The translations under genes were made by a program, and so were the position numbers. A DNA stretch of 47,201 bases from JBBDWZ01 sp050732575 (lineage in GTDB: Bacteria > Gemmatimonadota > Gemmatimonadetes > Longimicrobiales > RSA9). Numbering within the stretch: position 1 is the first letter of the stretch; every line of letters starts with the position of its first letter. The stretch spans positions 1 to 47,201 of the forward strand of contig JBOHRF010000010.1 in the NCBI GenBank assembly GCA_050732575.1, read 5' to 3'. Under the pieces are notes generated by a model. It was not told the DNA's origin. It made no database searches and saw nothing but the letters and a program-made list of their open reading frames with translations. Shown here piece after piece: positions 32,549 to 39,980 of this stretch.

Positions 32549-33519
32549 GTGCCCGCCTCCGAAGCCAACCAATCCGTCCCGGTTACCTGACGGAACACGT
32601 CACTCAGGTCGGGAGGGCGAACGGCAACGGTTTCGATGGTATTACCGGCACGCAGCATGGTCTCGATCAGATGAGGTAACAGGCTGGCGCCTCGGCTCGA
32701 GCGTATGTGCACGGACCGTTCATCGATGGTCGAGACTTCGGCGTCGCCCAGAGCAAACGGCCGGCATGGTTCGCGTGTGGTAACGACGAAAGTGACGGCG
32801 CGGCGCAGTGGTGCCAGCAGCTCGTGCGGCTGGCCTTGCAGTACGACCTGGCCAGCATCGAGGAAGGCCACGCGGTCGCATGCATCCTCGACCACGCGCA
32901 GGTCGTTGCTGGCGATGACGGTGGCGCCGTGCTTTTTGCGCTCCGCTATCAGCGCGACCAGTCGATCACGCGCGTTGGGATCGAGCCCAATAGTCGGCTC
33001 ATCGAGCAGCAGCAGCTCCGGGCTGCCAACGAGCGTTTGGGCCAGGGCAAGTTTGCGCCGCATACCGAACGAATAGCTGCTGGTCACTGCCTGCAATTGC
33101 GAGTCGGTAAGACCCACTGCCCGGGCCTCAGCTGGGGCGGCGTCGGAAGCAAGCGCGAGCCGGCGGATGCGAGCGAACAGGCGCAGGTTTTCCAGGCCGG
33201 TCAGTTCGTCGAAGAGCGCGGCATCGTCAGGCAGATACCCGATTCGGCGGCGGACCGCGCTGGTCATGGCTGGCGCGCCGAACCATGCCAATTGGCCCGC
33301 TGCAGGAGCCGCCAGACCGGCGAGCAGGCGGAGCAGCGTGCTCTTGCCCGCGCCATTCGGCCCGATCACACCGAAAACCTCACCATGCTGCACTTGTGCG
33401 TGAACGTCGCGCAGCGTCACTCGTGCGCCGTAGCGAAACTCGACAGCGTGCGCGGCAACGGGCGGTGCGTCGGAAGATGCCAGCGCCGGTTTGGATGATT
33501 CCGTAGCTACAGATCCCAT
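32545..33519 (-). CDS. ABC transporter ATP-binding protein
   Basis: This 324-residue ATPase has Walker A GPNGAGKST, Q-loop region RRRIGYLPDD, a signature region SYSFGMRRKLALAQ (a variant of LSGGQ), Walker B LLLLDEPTIGLD and a C-terminal extension of about 100 residues, as in CcmA/NosF/NatA-type exporters. It pairs with the permease that overlaps its stop. The start overlaps the upstream membrane-protein gene by 13 bases, and the N-terminal 20 residues are low-complexity, so a slightly later start is possible. Confidence 0.93.
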   Translation of the reverse strand: MGSVATESSKPALASSDAPPVAAHAVEFRYGARVTLRDVHAQVQHGEVFGVIGPNGAGKSTLLRLLAGLAAPAAGQLAWFGAPAMTSAVRRRIGYLPDDAALFDELTGLENLRLFARIRRLALASDAAPAEARAVGLTDSQLQAVTSSYSFGMRRKLALAQTLVGSPELLLLDEPTIGLDPNARDRLVALIAERKKHGATVIASNDLRVVEDACDRVAFLDAGQVVLQGQPHELLAPLRRAVTFVVTTREPCRPFALGDAEVSTIDERSVHIRSSRGASLLPHLIETMLRAGNTIETVAVRPPDLSDVFRQVTGTDWLASEAGT

Positions 33520-33878
33520 CCTGCGCGGGCCAACATCCAGAGGTTAATGAGTACGATGACGAGTGCGGTCAAATACAGGGACGCGGGAATACGTGCCTCG
33601 GGGGCGGGAAAAAAGGCGCCACCGATCAGGCTTGGAACGCGCAGCGCATGAAGCATGAAAATGGCGCGCGGTATCCATGGATTCTGGTAGCGCCAGAGCA
33701 GCCATACGGCAACGGCTACCAGGGCAGCGCCCACGAACATCCAAACGGCAATGGGTCCGCGGTTGCTGGGCAGTAGCCCATTGCGCCAGATGACCCACAC
33801 GGCGGACTCATACAGAATGCCGACCATCAGGTAGGCAAAACCGGCCTGGCGGTACTTCAGCTGGCGCGTCTCGCTCAC
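33507..33878 (-). CDS. four-helix membrane protein of unknown function
   Basis: This 123-residue protein starts at a GTG that overlaps the upstream stop (GTGA), with GAGGG before it. Four membrane helices are visible: FAYLMVGILYESAVWVIW, IAVWMFVGAALVAVAVWLLW, MLHALRVPSLIGGAFF and YLTALVIVLINLWMLA. It sits inside a run of overlapping genes between a zinc-ribbon/PCP_red protein and the ABC transporter, so it is probably part of the same machinery. I do not recognise the family. Confidence 0.7.
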   Translation of the reverse strand: MSETRQLKYRQAGFAYLMVGILYESAVWVIWRNGLLPSNRGPIAVWMFVGAALVAVAVWLLWRYQNPWIPRAIFMLHALRVPSLIGGAFFPAPEARIPASLYLTALVIVLINLWMLARAGWDL

Positions 33879-34312
33879 ATGCCCTCGAGCCCGAGATCGC
33901 TGCGCGCACGGTCCATTATTGCCGTCGTGATCCGCGCAATGCCGCGCTCCCGCGCATAGTCCGTGTAAATGCGCTTGACCATGCCGCGCACAAAGGAGGG
34001 TACGTTTTGCAGGCGCTGGGTGGCCTCGTCGTCCCAGGCCACGCGCCCGGTTGAGACGGGTTCGCTGAACGCATCAGGCCGACCTTCCGCCAGCGCGCTG
34101 GTCGCGATCTCGAACGGCTGCTCAGGGACGGTACGACCCCCCACTTTGATCCCCAGACCGCTGACCAGTTGCGTTTCCATGGGATTGGTGAGCAGCGCCA
34201 TCTCGCGAGTGCAGGCCGGACACCGGAAGACGGCCACCAGCGTGCCATCGCCGGGCAACTGACGCTCGGCAAATTCCATCACGGCGTCGCAGCCCACGCA
34301 CAGGAACTTCAT
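33875..34312 (-). CDS. zinc-ribbon protein with C-terminal PCP_red domain
   Basis: ATG 34312 (MKFLCVGCDAVMEF) overlaps the Mrp stop and gives 145 residues. C5-x2-C8 and C31-x2-C34 form a zinc-ribbon or rubredoxin-like site. Residues about 92-140 (AWDDEATQRLQNVPSFVRGM, then YARERGIARITTAIMD) are a clear PCP_red-like domain, the third in this locus. PCP_red is known as a C-terminal domain of the light-independent protochlorophyllide reductase B subunit, although nothing here suggests photosynthesis. Its position next to an Mrp ATPase suggests Fe-S cluster or tetrapyrrole handling. Confidence 0.8.
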   Translation of the reverse strand: MKFLCVGCDAVMEFAERQLPGDGTLVAVFRCPACTREMALLTNPMETQLVSGLGIKVGGRTVPEQPFEIATSALAEGRPDAFSEPVSTGRVAWDDEATQRLQNVPSFVRGMVKRIYTDYARERGIARITTAIMDRARSDLGLEGM

Positions 34313-35205
34313 GCGCGTTCCAGCCGATCGGCCAGGTCCAGCAACGCGCGCGCTGCGGGTGCGTCGGGTGCGCGCTGCAGGAACGAGGTGCCGGCGTCGG
34401 TGGCTTCGGCCAGGCGCGGGTCGTAGGGGATGCTGGCCCACAAATCGAGCCCCATCTCACGAGCCATTTCCTGACCGACGCTGACTCCCCAGAGCGGCTC
34501 TTCGTTGCGGCACCGGTCGCAGATCTGACCGGTCATGTTGAGGACCAGCCCACCCGGCGCCGCGTGGCGCTTGAGCAGGGTCACCGAGCGGGCCACTACG
34601 TTGCGTGCAATCTGCGACGGTGTCGTGATCAGCAGATGAACGGCCTCGGTGGGCAGCAGCTGAAGCAGACGCTCGAGCTTATCCGTGCCGGGCGGCGCGT
34701 CGATCAGCAAAAAGTCACGCTCGCCCCAACTCACGTCCGCCAGCAGCTCACGCAGGACCGTGCCTTCATACATGCTTTGAATCATGAACGCCGGCGCGCT
34801 GGAAGAGGGCGCAGACGTGGCCGGGTGCCGCCAGGCCAGGGGCACGGCATCGGGCAGCAGCAGGTCGGTGGAAACCAGATCCACACCATCCAACCCCCTC
34901 ACGGGCGCCAGGCCGTCGTCCGTCGGCAGCAGCGATCGACCGTGCGCGCCCAGCATGCGCGCCAGGGATGGACCGTTCAGGTCTGCATCGAGGGCCGCCG
35001 TGCGCCAGCCGCGGCTGGCCAGCACGCTCGCCAGATTTGCCGTGACCGCGCTCTTGCCCACGCCGCCCTTGCCACTGCCCACGACTACGATCTTGCGAAT
35101 GGTCACCAGCCGCTGACGCAGCCGGTCGGCCTTGGCCGTAACCTGCGCGACAATATCCTCGGCAGCAGGATCGGCGACCTGATGATAACTACGGATTTGG
35201 CGCAT
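34309..35205 (-). CDS. mrp: Mrp/ApbC-type P-loop ATPase (Fe-S cluster carrier family)
   Basis: ATG 35205 (MRQIRSYHQV) is preferred to a TTG at 35277 and gives 298 residues. The deviant Walker A VVGSGKGGVGKS and LDADLNGPSLARMLG are typical of Mrp/NBP35 ATPases. A CDRCRN motif (C-x2-C) near the C-terminus matches the position of the bridging Cys pair that holds a 4Fe-4S cluster between two subunits. The usual N-terminal MIP18-like domain is absent. It is the first gene of the overlapping ABC/PCP_red operon and is divergent from the DGQHR gene. It would deliver Fe-S clusters to a client, perhaps the radical SAM enzyme. Confidence 0.85.
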   Translation of the reverse strand: MRQIRSYHQVADPAAEDIVAQVTAKADRLRQRLVTIRKIVVVGSGKGGVGKSAVTANLASVLASRGWRTAALDADLNGPSLARMLGAHGRSLLPTDDGLAPVRGLDGVDLVSTDLLLPDAVPLAWRHPATSAPSSSAPAFMIQSMYEGTVLRELLADVSWGERDFLLIDAPPGTDKLERLLQLLPTEAVHLLITTPSQIARNVVARSVTLLKRHAAPGGLVLNMTGQICDRCRNEEPLWGVSVGQEMAREMGLDLWASIPYDPRLAEATDAGTSFLQRAPDAPAARALLDLADRLERA

Positions 35206-35378
35206 TCGGCTGACCTGGACCGGGTTACGAACGGCGGGTGTCTGGACAGGATGCGGCAACCCCCCCGCGCGAAACAAGGCTGGCGCCAGACGAAGACGAT
35301 GTTACCATATCTTGCCTGCCGAAGGCCTCGACATTCCCTGGAAGCCAATCTGGACCTACTGGTGGGGAGGGTGTGCAC

Positions 35379-36500
35379 GTGATTGCTACGCAGATCCGGC
35401 AGAAGGACGGGGTCTTTTACTTCGTGGCGTACCCGGCCGAGGAGATCCTCGAAAAGGTCCGGTTTATTAGCCGATTCTACGGCGAAGGTCAGCCAATTGC
35501 TCGCGAGGAAGTCCACCATGGTGATGAGATCGGCCATTTCATTGCCAAAATCGAGCGCACCGACTCCGCCTTCCAGCGCGAAGTATCCCGCTCGAAAGTC
35601 AAGTCAATCAAAAACTTCTACGAAACCGCGGGCAGCCAGCCACCTATTCCGGCCACGGTCCTGCTGTTCACGGCGGAGCGGCTCCGCTTCGATCCAATCG
35701 GTAATTCCGAGAGCGCGGGCAACTTGCAGGACCCACGGGGCAAATACCTGATCATCGATGGCCAGCACCGATTGGCAGCCTTGCAGTTCTACCTGCGCGA
35801 ACATCCGGAAGAGGGCCGCACCATTCACGTGCCCGCCGTGATTTTCGATGGACGCAGCGAAGACTTTGCCGCCGAAATGTTCGTTACCATCAATTCAACC
35901 AGCACCCGTATCAACCGCAGCCACCTGATCGATCTTTACGAGCGCGTTACCTGGGCGCAGCCAGACAAGAAGTTTGCCGCGCGCGTAGTCGAAAAACTCT
36001 ACGCTGAGGGTGACAGCCCGCTGCGTTACCGCATCAACCGGCTGGGCGGCCGCAGCCGCCAGGAGAAGTGGATCCTGCAGTCAGAGCTGTTCAATGAAGT
36101 GCACAAATGGGTGGATCAGGACTGGCGCACCATCGAGCGGCGCGGCTACCGCGCCGATCGCTATTACGCGGTAGTCCGTGATTTCTTCAAGGCCGCCGAG
36201 CGGGTTTGGGGCGAGGCCTGGGGCACGCCCAATTACATGGTGACCAAACCGGTCACCATCAAAGCCATGGTGCGCGTGTGTGCCGATCTTTATCGCGATG
36301 ATCCGGATCCCGATTGGGGCCGCGTCGACCGCTGGCAGGAGCGGCTCATGCCCTGGAGCGAACAGCGCCGCAACTTCCGCAACGAGGGGTTCTACGAGCG
36401 CTTTGCCGCCAAGGGCCAGGTCGAGCGCGTGGCGCGCATCCATCGCGAGCTGGCGCGTATTGCCAACATCGATGTCACGGAACGGAAGCGGAAGGATTAG
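35379..36500 (+). CDS. DGQHR-domain protein (DndB/DNA-modification-associated family)
   Basis: GTG 35379 is chosen because GGGAGG (35365-35370) lies 8 bases upstream, giving 373 residues. The signature LIIDGQHRLAALQFYL is present, as are FVTINSTSTRINRSHLIDLY and a conserved early SRSKVKSIKNFY segment. DGQHR proteins include DndB, the regulator of DNA phosphorothioation, and proteins of several defence islands. No dndA, dndC-E or other modification gene lies near, so this copy is an orphan. It is transcribed away from the Mrp operon. A defence or regulatory role is possible but not shown. Confidence 0.85.
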   Translation: MIATQIRQKDGVFYFVAYPAEEILEKVRFISRFYGEGQPIAREEVHHGDEIGHFIAKIERTDSAFQREVSRSKVKSIKNFYETAGSQPPIPATVLLFTAERLRFDPIGNSESAGNLQDPRGKYLIIDGQHRLAALQFYLREHPEEGRTIHVPAVIFDGRSEDFAAEMFVTINSTSTRINRSHLIDLYERVTWAQPDKKFAARVVEKLYAEGDSPLRYRINRLGGRSRQEKWILQSELFNEVHKWVDQDWRTIERRGYRADRYYAVVRDFFKAAERVWGEAWGTPNYMVTKPVTIKAMVRVCADLYRDDPDPDWGRVDRWQERLMPWSEQRRNFRNEGFYERFAAKGQVERVARIHRELARIANIDVTERKRKD

Positions 36501-36501
36501 G

Positions 36502-36540
36502 ACTTCCGGAAGAGGGGAAGAGGGGAAGAGGGGAAGAAGA
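36502..36540. repeat. GA-rich tandem repeat, partner of an inverted copy at the fdhA start
   Basis: After ACTTCCGG, three 8-bp units AAGAGGGG (36510-36533) lie directly behind the DGQHR stop codon. The 20-base string ACTTCCGGAAGAGGGGAAGA (36502-36521) recurs in inverted orientation at 39956-39975, inside the first codons of the formate dehydrogenase gene. Confidence 0.85.
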
Positions 36541-36556
36541 TCCTTTCGAAATCAGT

Positions 36557-37077
36557 TCAGAGTTCGAAGACCTCACTTACCGGGACGCTGAAGCCGGGAT
36601 CACACCACCGCCTTCTAAGGTTTCGGTGTTCTTCAGGAGTTGCACTTCCGCCGAGTTTCTGTAGACCATGATTTGCTGCGTGTTTGGGTAGACCACCCAA
36701 ACCTGGAGAGATCCTGCTCCAAGATATTCGGTCACCTTCTCCTGCAAATCTGCCGCGGAGTTGGAAGGCGAGACGATCTCCACGGCCAGATCCGGCGCAA
36801 ACTTCAAACGACTCTCCTTCAGGTCGGCCCGGACGTGCTGGCCAAGCAGCCTGGCCAGGTTGGCCTGAATCGTTCCGTGGTAAGGCGTTGGAGGTGGTTC
36901 TCGCACCACGTGACCGCGCACCAGCTCCTCGAGCCAGACATCACTTTCACGGAGCCCGTCATATTCGGCCAGCGTAATGGGCGCCCGTTTGGCCGAGGCC
37001 TCATTGAAGCGGATGGATTCCATGAGCAAACGATCAGCAACAGGCGGTGTCCAGTCCATGGCAGAATCGGCCCTCAA
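36557..37077 (-). pseudogene. decayed Uma2-family (DUF820) putative endonuclease
   Basis: The readable part starts with TTG 37077 or ATG 37059 and contains family features: PITLAEYDGL, WLEELVRGHVVREPPPTPYHG, APDLAVEIVSPSNSAADLQE, KVTEYLGAGSLQVWVVYP and VYRNSAEVQLL. About 45 residues normally found between the first helix pair and APDLAVE (including the conserved RAPDVAFV segment with a catalytic Asp) are missing. At VIP the frame ends in ASASR, while a one-base shift restores the usual ending GFSVPVSEVFEL up to a stop at 36557. A deletion and a frameshift therefore make it a probable pseudogene. It follows fdhA with a slight overlap. Confidence 0.7.
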
Positions 37078-39980
37078 TCGCCCGGCACCAGCTCGGCTTC
37101 GGCGGCGCGCCCATAGCCTGGTTCGGCTGCCGCTTCCGCACCCGCTCGCACACGCACAGCGCAGTACTTGAATTCCGGAATCTTGCCAAACGGATCGAGC
37201 GCAGGATTGGTCAAGAGGTTGGCCGCAGCTTCCACAAAAGCAAAAGGAATGAACACGGCGCCGAGCGGTATGCCCGTGTCCGCCCGCGACTGCGCGCTCA
37301 GCAGGCCGCGGCGCGACTCTACGGTCAACATCGCACCGGGCTCGATGTGCAAGCGAGCCAGGTCCTCGGGATGCAGGCTTACCGTGGCCACTGGCTCGAG
37401 CGCATCGAGCACATTGGCTCGCCGCGTCATGGCGCCCGTATGCCAGTGCTCGAGCAGACGGCCGGTAATCAGGACGAACGGATATTCGGCATCCGGCACT
37501 TCGGCAGCGCGCGTGAAATCGGCGGGCACCAGTTTGCCACGGCCATCCGCTGTTGGGAATTGATCGATGAAGATGACCTCCTCACCGGGGTCTCCTTCGT
37601 TGCGGCAGGGATAGGTCACACTGCTTTCCTGCTCCAGGCGCTCCCAGGTTATGCCCGCGCAACTCGGTACGGCCTTGCGGATTTCCGACCAGACATCGGC
37701 CGCACTCCCATAATTCCAGTCCAGGCCGACGCGGCGTGCAATCTGCTGGATGATCCACAGGTCTTCACGTACGCCACTCGGCATCTCAAGCGCTTTGCGG
37801 CCCAGCTGCACGCGCCGATCTGTGTTGGTGAACGTGCCGCTTTTTTCAGGGAACCCCGATGCGGGCAGCACGACATCGGCAAACGATGCGGTTTCCGTGA
37901 GGAAGAGATCCTGCACCACCAGCCAGTCCAGAGAGGCGATGGCGTCCCGTGCGTGCTCCAGGTCGGGATCCGACATGGCGGGATTCTCACCCATGATGTA
38001 CATGGCGCGGATCTGACCAGCGCGCGCCGCATTCATGATCTCGACTACGGTGAGGCCATTCCTGGGATCCAGCTTCGAGCCCCACAGTTGCTCGAAATCC
38101 GCGCGCACACCCGGATTCTCCACGGACTGATAGTCCGGATAGACCATGGGGATGAGGCCCATGTCGGAGGCGCCTTGCACGTTGTTCTGACCGCGCAGCG
38201 GATGTAGCCCGGTGCCTCGCCGGCCGATCTGACCGGTGATGAGCGCTAGTGCGATGAGACAGCGCGCGTTGTCCGTGCCGTGCACATGCTGCGAGATGCC
38301 CATGCCCCAGAAGATCATGGAGCCCTTCGAAGTCGCGAACGCGCGTGCGACTTCTCGAATGGTGGGCGCATCAATGCCGCAAACTAGCGCCATGGCTTCC
38401 GGTGAGTATTTCTCCAGCCGACTCTTCAGCTCGTCAAAACCTGTAGTGCGGCGAGTTATGAAGTCGTCATCGGTGAGCCCTTCATAGATGATCGTGTGCA
38501 ACATGGCATTGAGCAGCGCGACGTCCGTATCCGGTCGGAACTGCAGGTAGTGTGTAGCCAGCCGAGCCAGTTCGGTGCGGCGCGGGTCCGCCAAAATGAG
38601 TCGCGTGCCGCGCTCGATCGCGTTCTTCATGAACGTGGCCGCGACCGGATGATTCACGGTTGGATTGGCGCCGATCAGGAAGATGACGTCCGCATATTGC
38701 ACATCCGCTACCTGATTGGAGACCGCGCCGGAGTTCAGGCCTTCCATCAGAGCGGCCACGGAGGAGGCGTGACACAAGCGCGTGCAATGGTCCACGTTGT
38801 TAGTGCCAAAGCCGACGCGCACCAGTTTCTGGAAGAGATAGGCTTCTTCGTTGCTGCCTTTCGCCGAGCCAAAGCCGGCCATGGCGGAAGGTCCGTGCTG
38901 TTCTTTCGTACGGCGCAGACCGGCGGCCGCCACGTCCAGTGCTTCCTCCCAGGTTGCTTCACGGAACGCGGACCACGGGTTGCCGGGATCGACCAGATTG
39001 TGGGCGTCCTTGGGCACGCCGGGCCGGCGGATCATGGGCTTGAGCAGGCGTTGCGGATGGTGCACGTAGTCGAAGCCAAAACGACCTTTGACGCAGAGCC
39101 GTTCGTGATTGGCTGGACCATCGCGACCGCTGACGCGCAGAATCGTGTTGTCACGCACGTGGTAGTTGGTCTGACAACCCACACCGCAGTACGGACAAAG
39201 AGAAGGGACCACCTTTTCGGCTTGCGTCCAGCCGGAAGCAGGCCTGGATGTATTGGCGGAAACGGCACCGGCGCCGTTTCCGGACAAATCACGCGCCGAT
39301 CCGTTGGTCCGTCCTGAGGTCAGCACGGGCAGCAGCGCACCCGTGGGGCAGGCCTGCACACACTCGCCGCAACCGACACAGGTCGATTCACCCATCGGGT
39401 CATCGATGTCGAATACGATCTTGGCATCAGCGCCGCGGAACGCGTAACCAATCACATCGTTGACCTGCACTTCTCGACACGCACGAACGCAGCGTGTGCA
39501 CTGAATGCAGGCATCGAGGCGGACTTCAATGCCGGGATGCGAAAAGTCCGGTGCGGGCTGAATGCGGCTGGGGAAGCGCGAGTGCGAGACACCCAGTTCG
39601 CGCGCCCATTGTGTCAACTCGGAATCGGGCCGATGCGGCTCGGCGGGCGCATCGGCCAGAAGCAGCTCCAGCACCATGCGCTGCGAGTGGCGCGCGCGCG
39701 GGCTGGCCGCACTGACCTGCATGCCGGCCGTGGGTTTGCGGCAGCAAGCCGGCGCCAGCACGCGCTCGCCCTTGATCTCCACGACGCACGCGCGGCAGTT
39801 GCCATCTTCACGCATGCCGTCTGTATAACACAGGTGCGGGATGTCGGTGCCGTGCCGTGCCGCCGCCTGCAGGATGGTCTCACCCGGCAGGGCGGCAATC
39901 TCAGCGCCGTCCAATGAGAAGACCACCCGCTCATGCGCGGCTTCTTCTCTTCCCTTCTTCCCCTCTTCCGGAAGTTTCAT
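37074..39980 (-). CDS. fdhA: NAD-linked formate dehydrogenase, molybdenum/tungsten subunit
   Basis: ATG 39980 overlaps the preceding stop (ATGA) and gives 968 residues. The N-terminus is NuoG-like: a 2Fe-2S site (C51, C62, C65, C79/80), a 4Fe-4S site in CIQCTRCVRAC and another in CVGCGECVQAC. The molybdopterin domain has C262, C265, C269 and C296 for the 4Fe-4S cluster, and VDHCTRLCHASS, where Cys403 replaces selenocysteine and His404 follows. GMGISQHVHGTDN and GGQNNVQG-like segments complete the family set. It oxidises formate to CO2 and passes electrons to the NuoEF-like partner and NAD+. Its first codons consist of a GA-rich repeat (LPEEGKKGREE). fdhD is not in the window. Confidence 0.93.
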   Translation of the reverse strand: MKLPEEGKKGREEAAHERVVFSLDGAEIAALPGETILQAAARHGTDIPHLCYTDGMREDGNCRACVVEIKGERVLAPACCRKPTAGMQVSAASPRARHSQRMVLELLLADAPAEPHRPDSELTQWARELGVSHSRFPSRIQPAPDFSHPGIEVRLDACIQCTRCVRACREVQVNDVIGYAFRGADAKIVFDIDDPMGESTCVGCGECVQACPTGALLPVLTSGRTNGSARDLSGNGAGAVSANTSRPASGWTQAEKVVPSLCPYCGVGCQTNYHVRDNTILRVSGRDGPANHERLCVKGRFGFDYVHHPQRLLKPMIRRPGVPKDAHNLVDPGNPWSAFREATWEEALDVAAAGLRRTKEQHGPSAMAGFGSAKGSNEEAYLFQKLVRVGFGTNNVDHCTRLCHASSVAALMEGLNSGAVSNQVADVQYADVIFLIGANPTVNHPVAATFMKNAIERGTRLILADPRRTELARLATHYLQFRPDTDVALLNAMLHTIIYEGLTDDDFITRRTTGFDELKSRLEKYSPEAMALVCGIDAPTIREVARAFATSKGSMIFWGMGISQHVHGTDNARCLIALALITGQIGRRGTGLHPLRGQNNVQGASDMGLIPMVYPDYQSVENPGVRADFEQLWGSKLDPRNGLTVVEIMNAARAGQIRAMYIMGENPAMSDPDLEHARDAIASLDWLVVQDLFLTETASFADVVLPASGFPEKSGTFTNTDRRVQLGRKALEMPSGVREDLWIIQQIARRVGLDWNYGSAADVWSEIRKAVPSCAGITWERLEQESSVTYPCRNEGDPGEEVIFIDQFPTADGRGKLVPADFTRAAEVPDAEYPFVLITGRLLEHWHTGAMTRRANVLDALEPVATVSLHPEDLARLHIEPGAMLTVESRRGLLSAQSRADTGIPLGAVFIPFAFVEAAANLLTNPALDPFGKIPEFKYCAVRVRAGAEAAAEPGYGRAAEAELVPGD

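Noticed and set aside
37074..39980. Selenocysteine (in-frame TGA) at the formate dehydrogenase active site
   Set aside because: The active-site residue is an ordinary Cys (position 403), and the frame is open without TGA.
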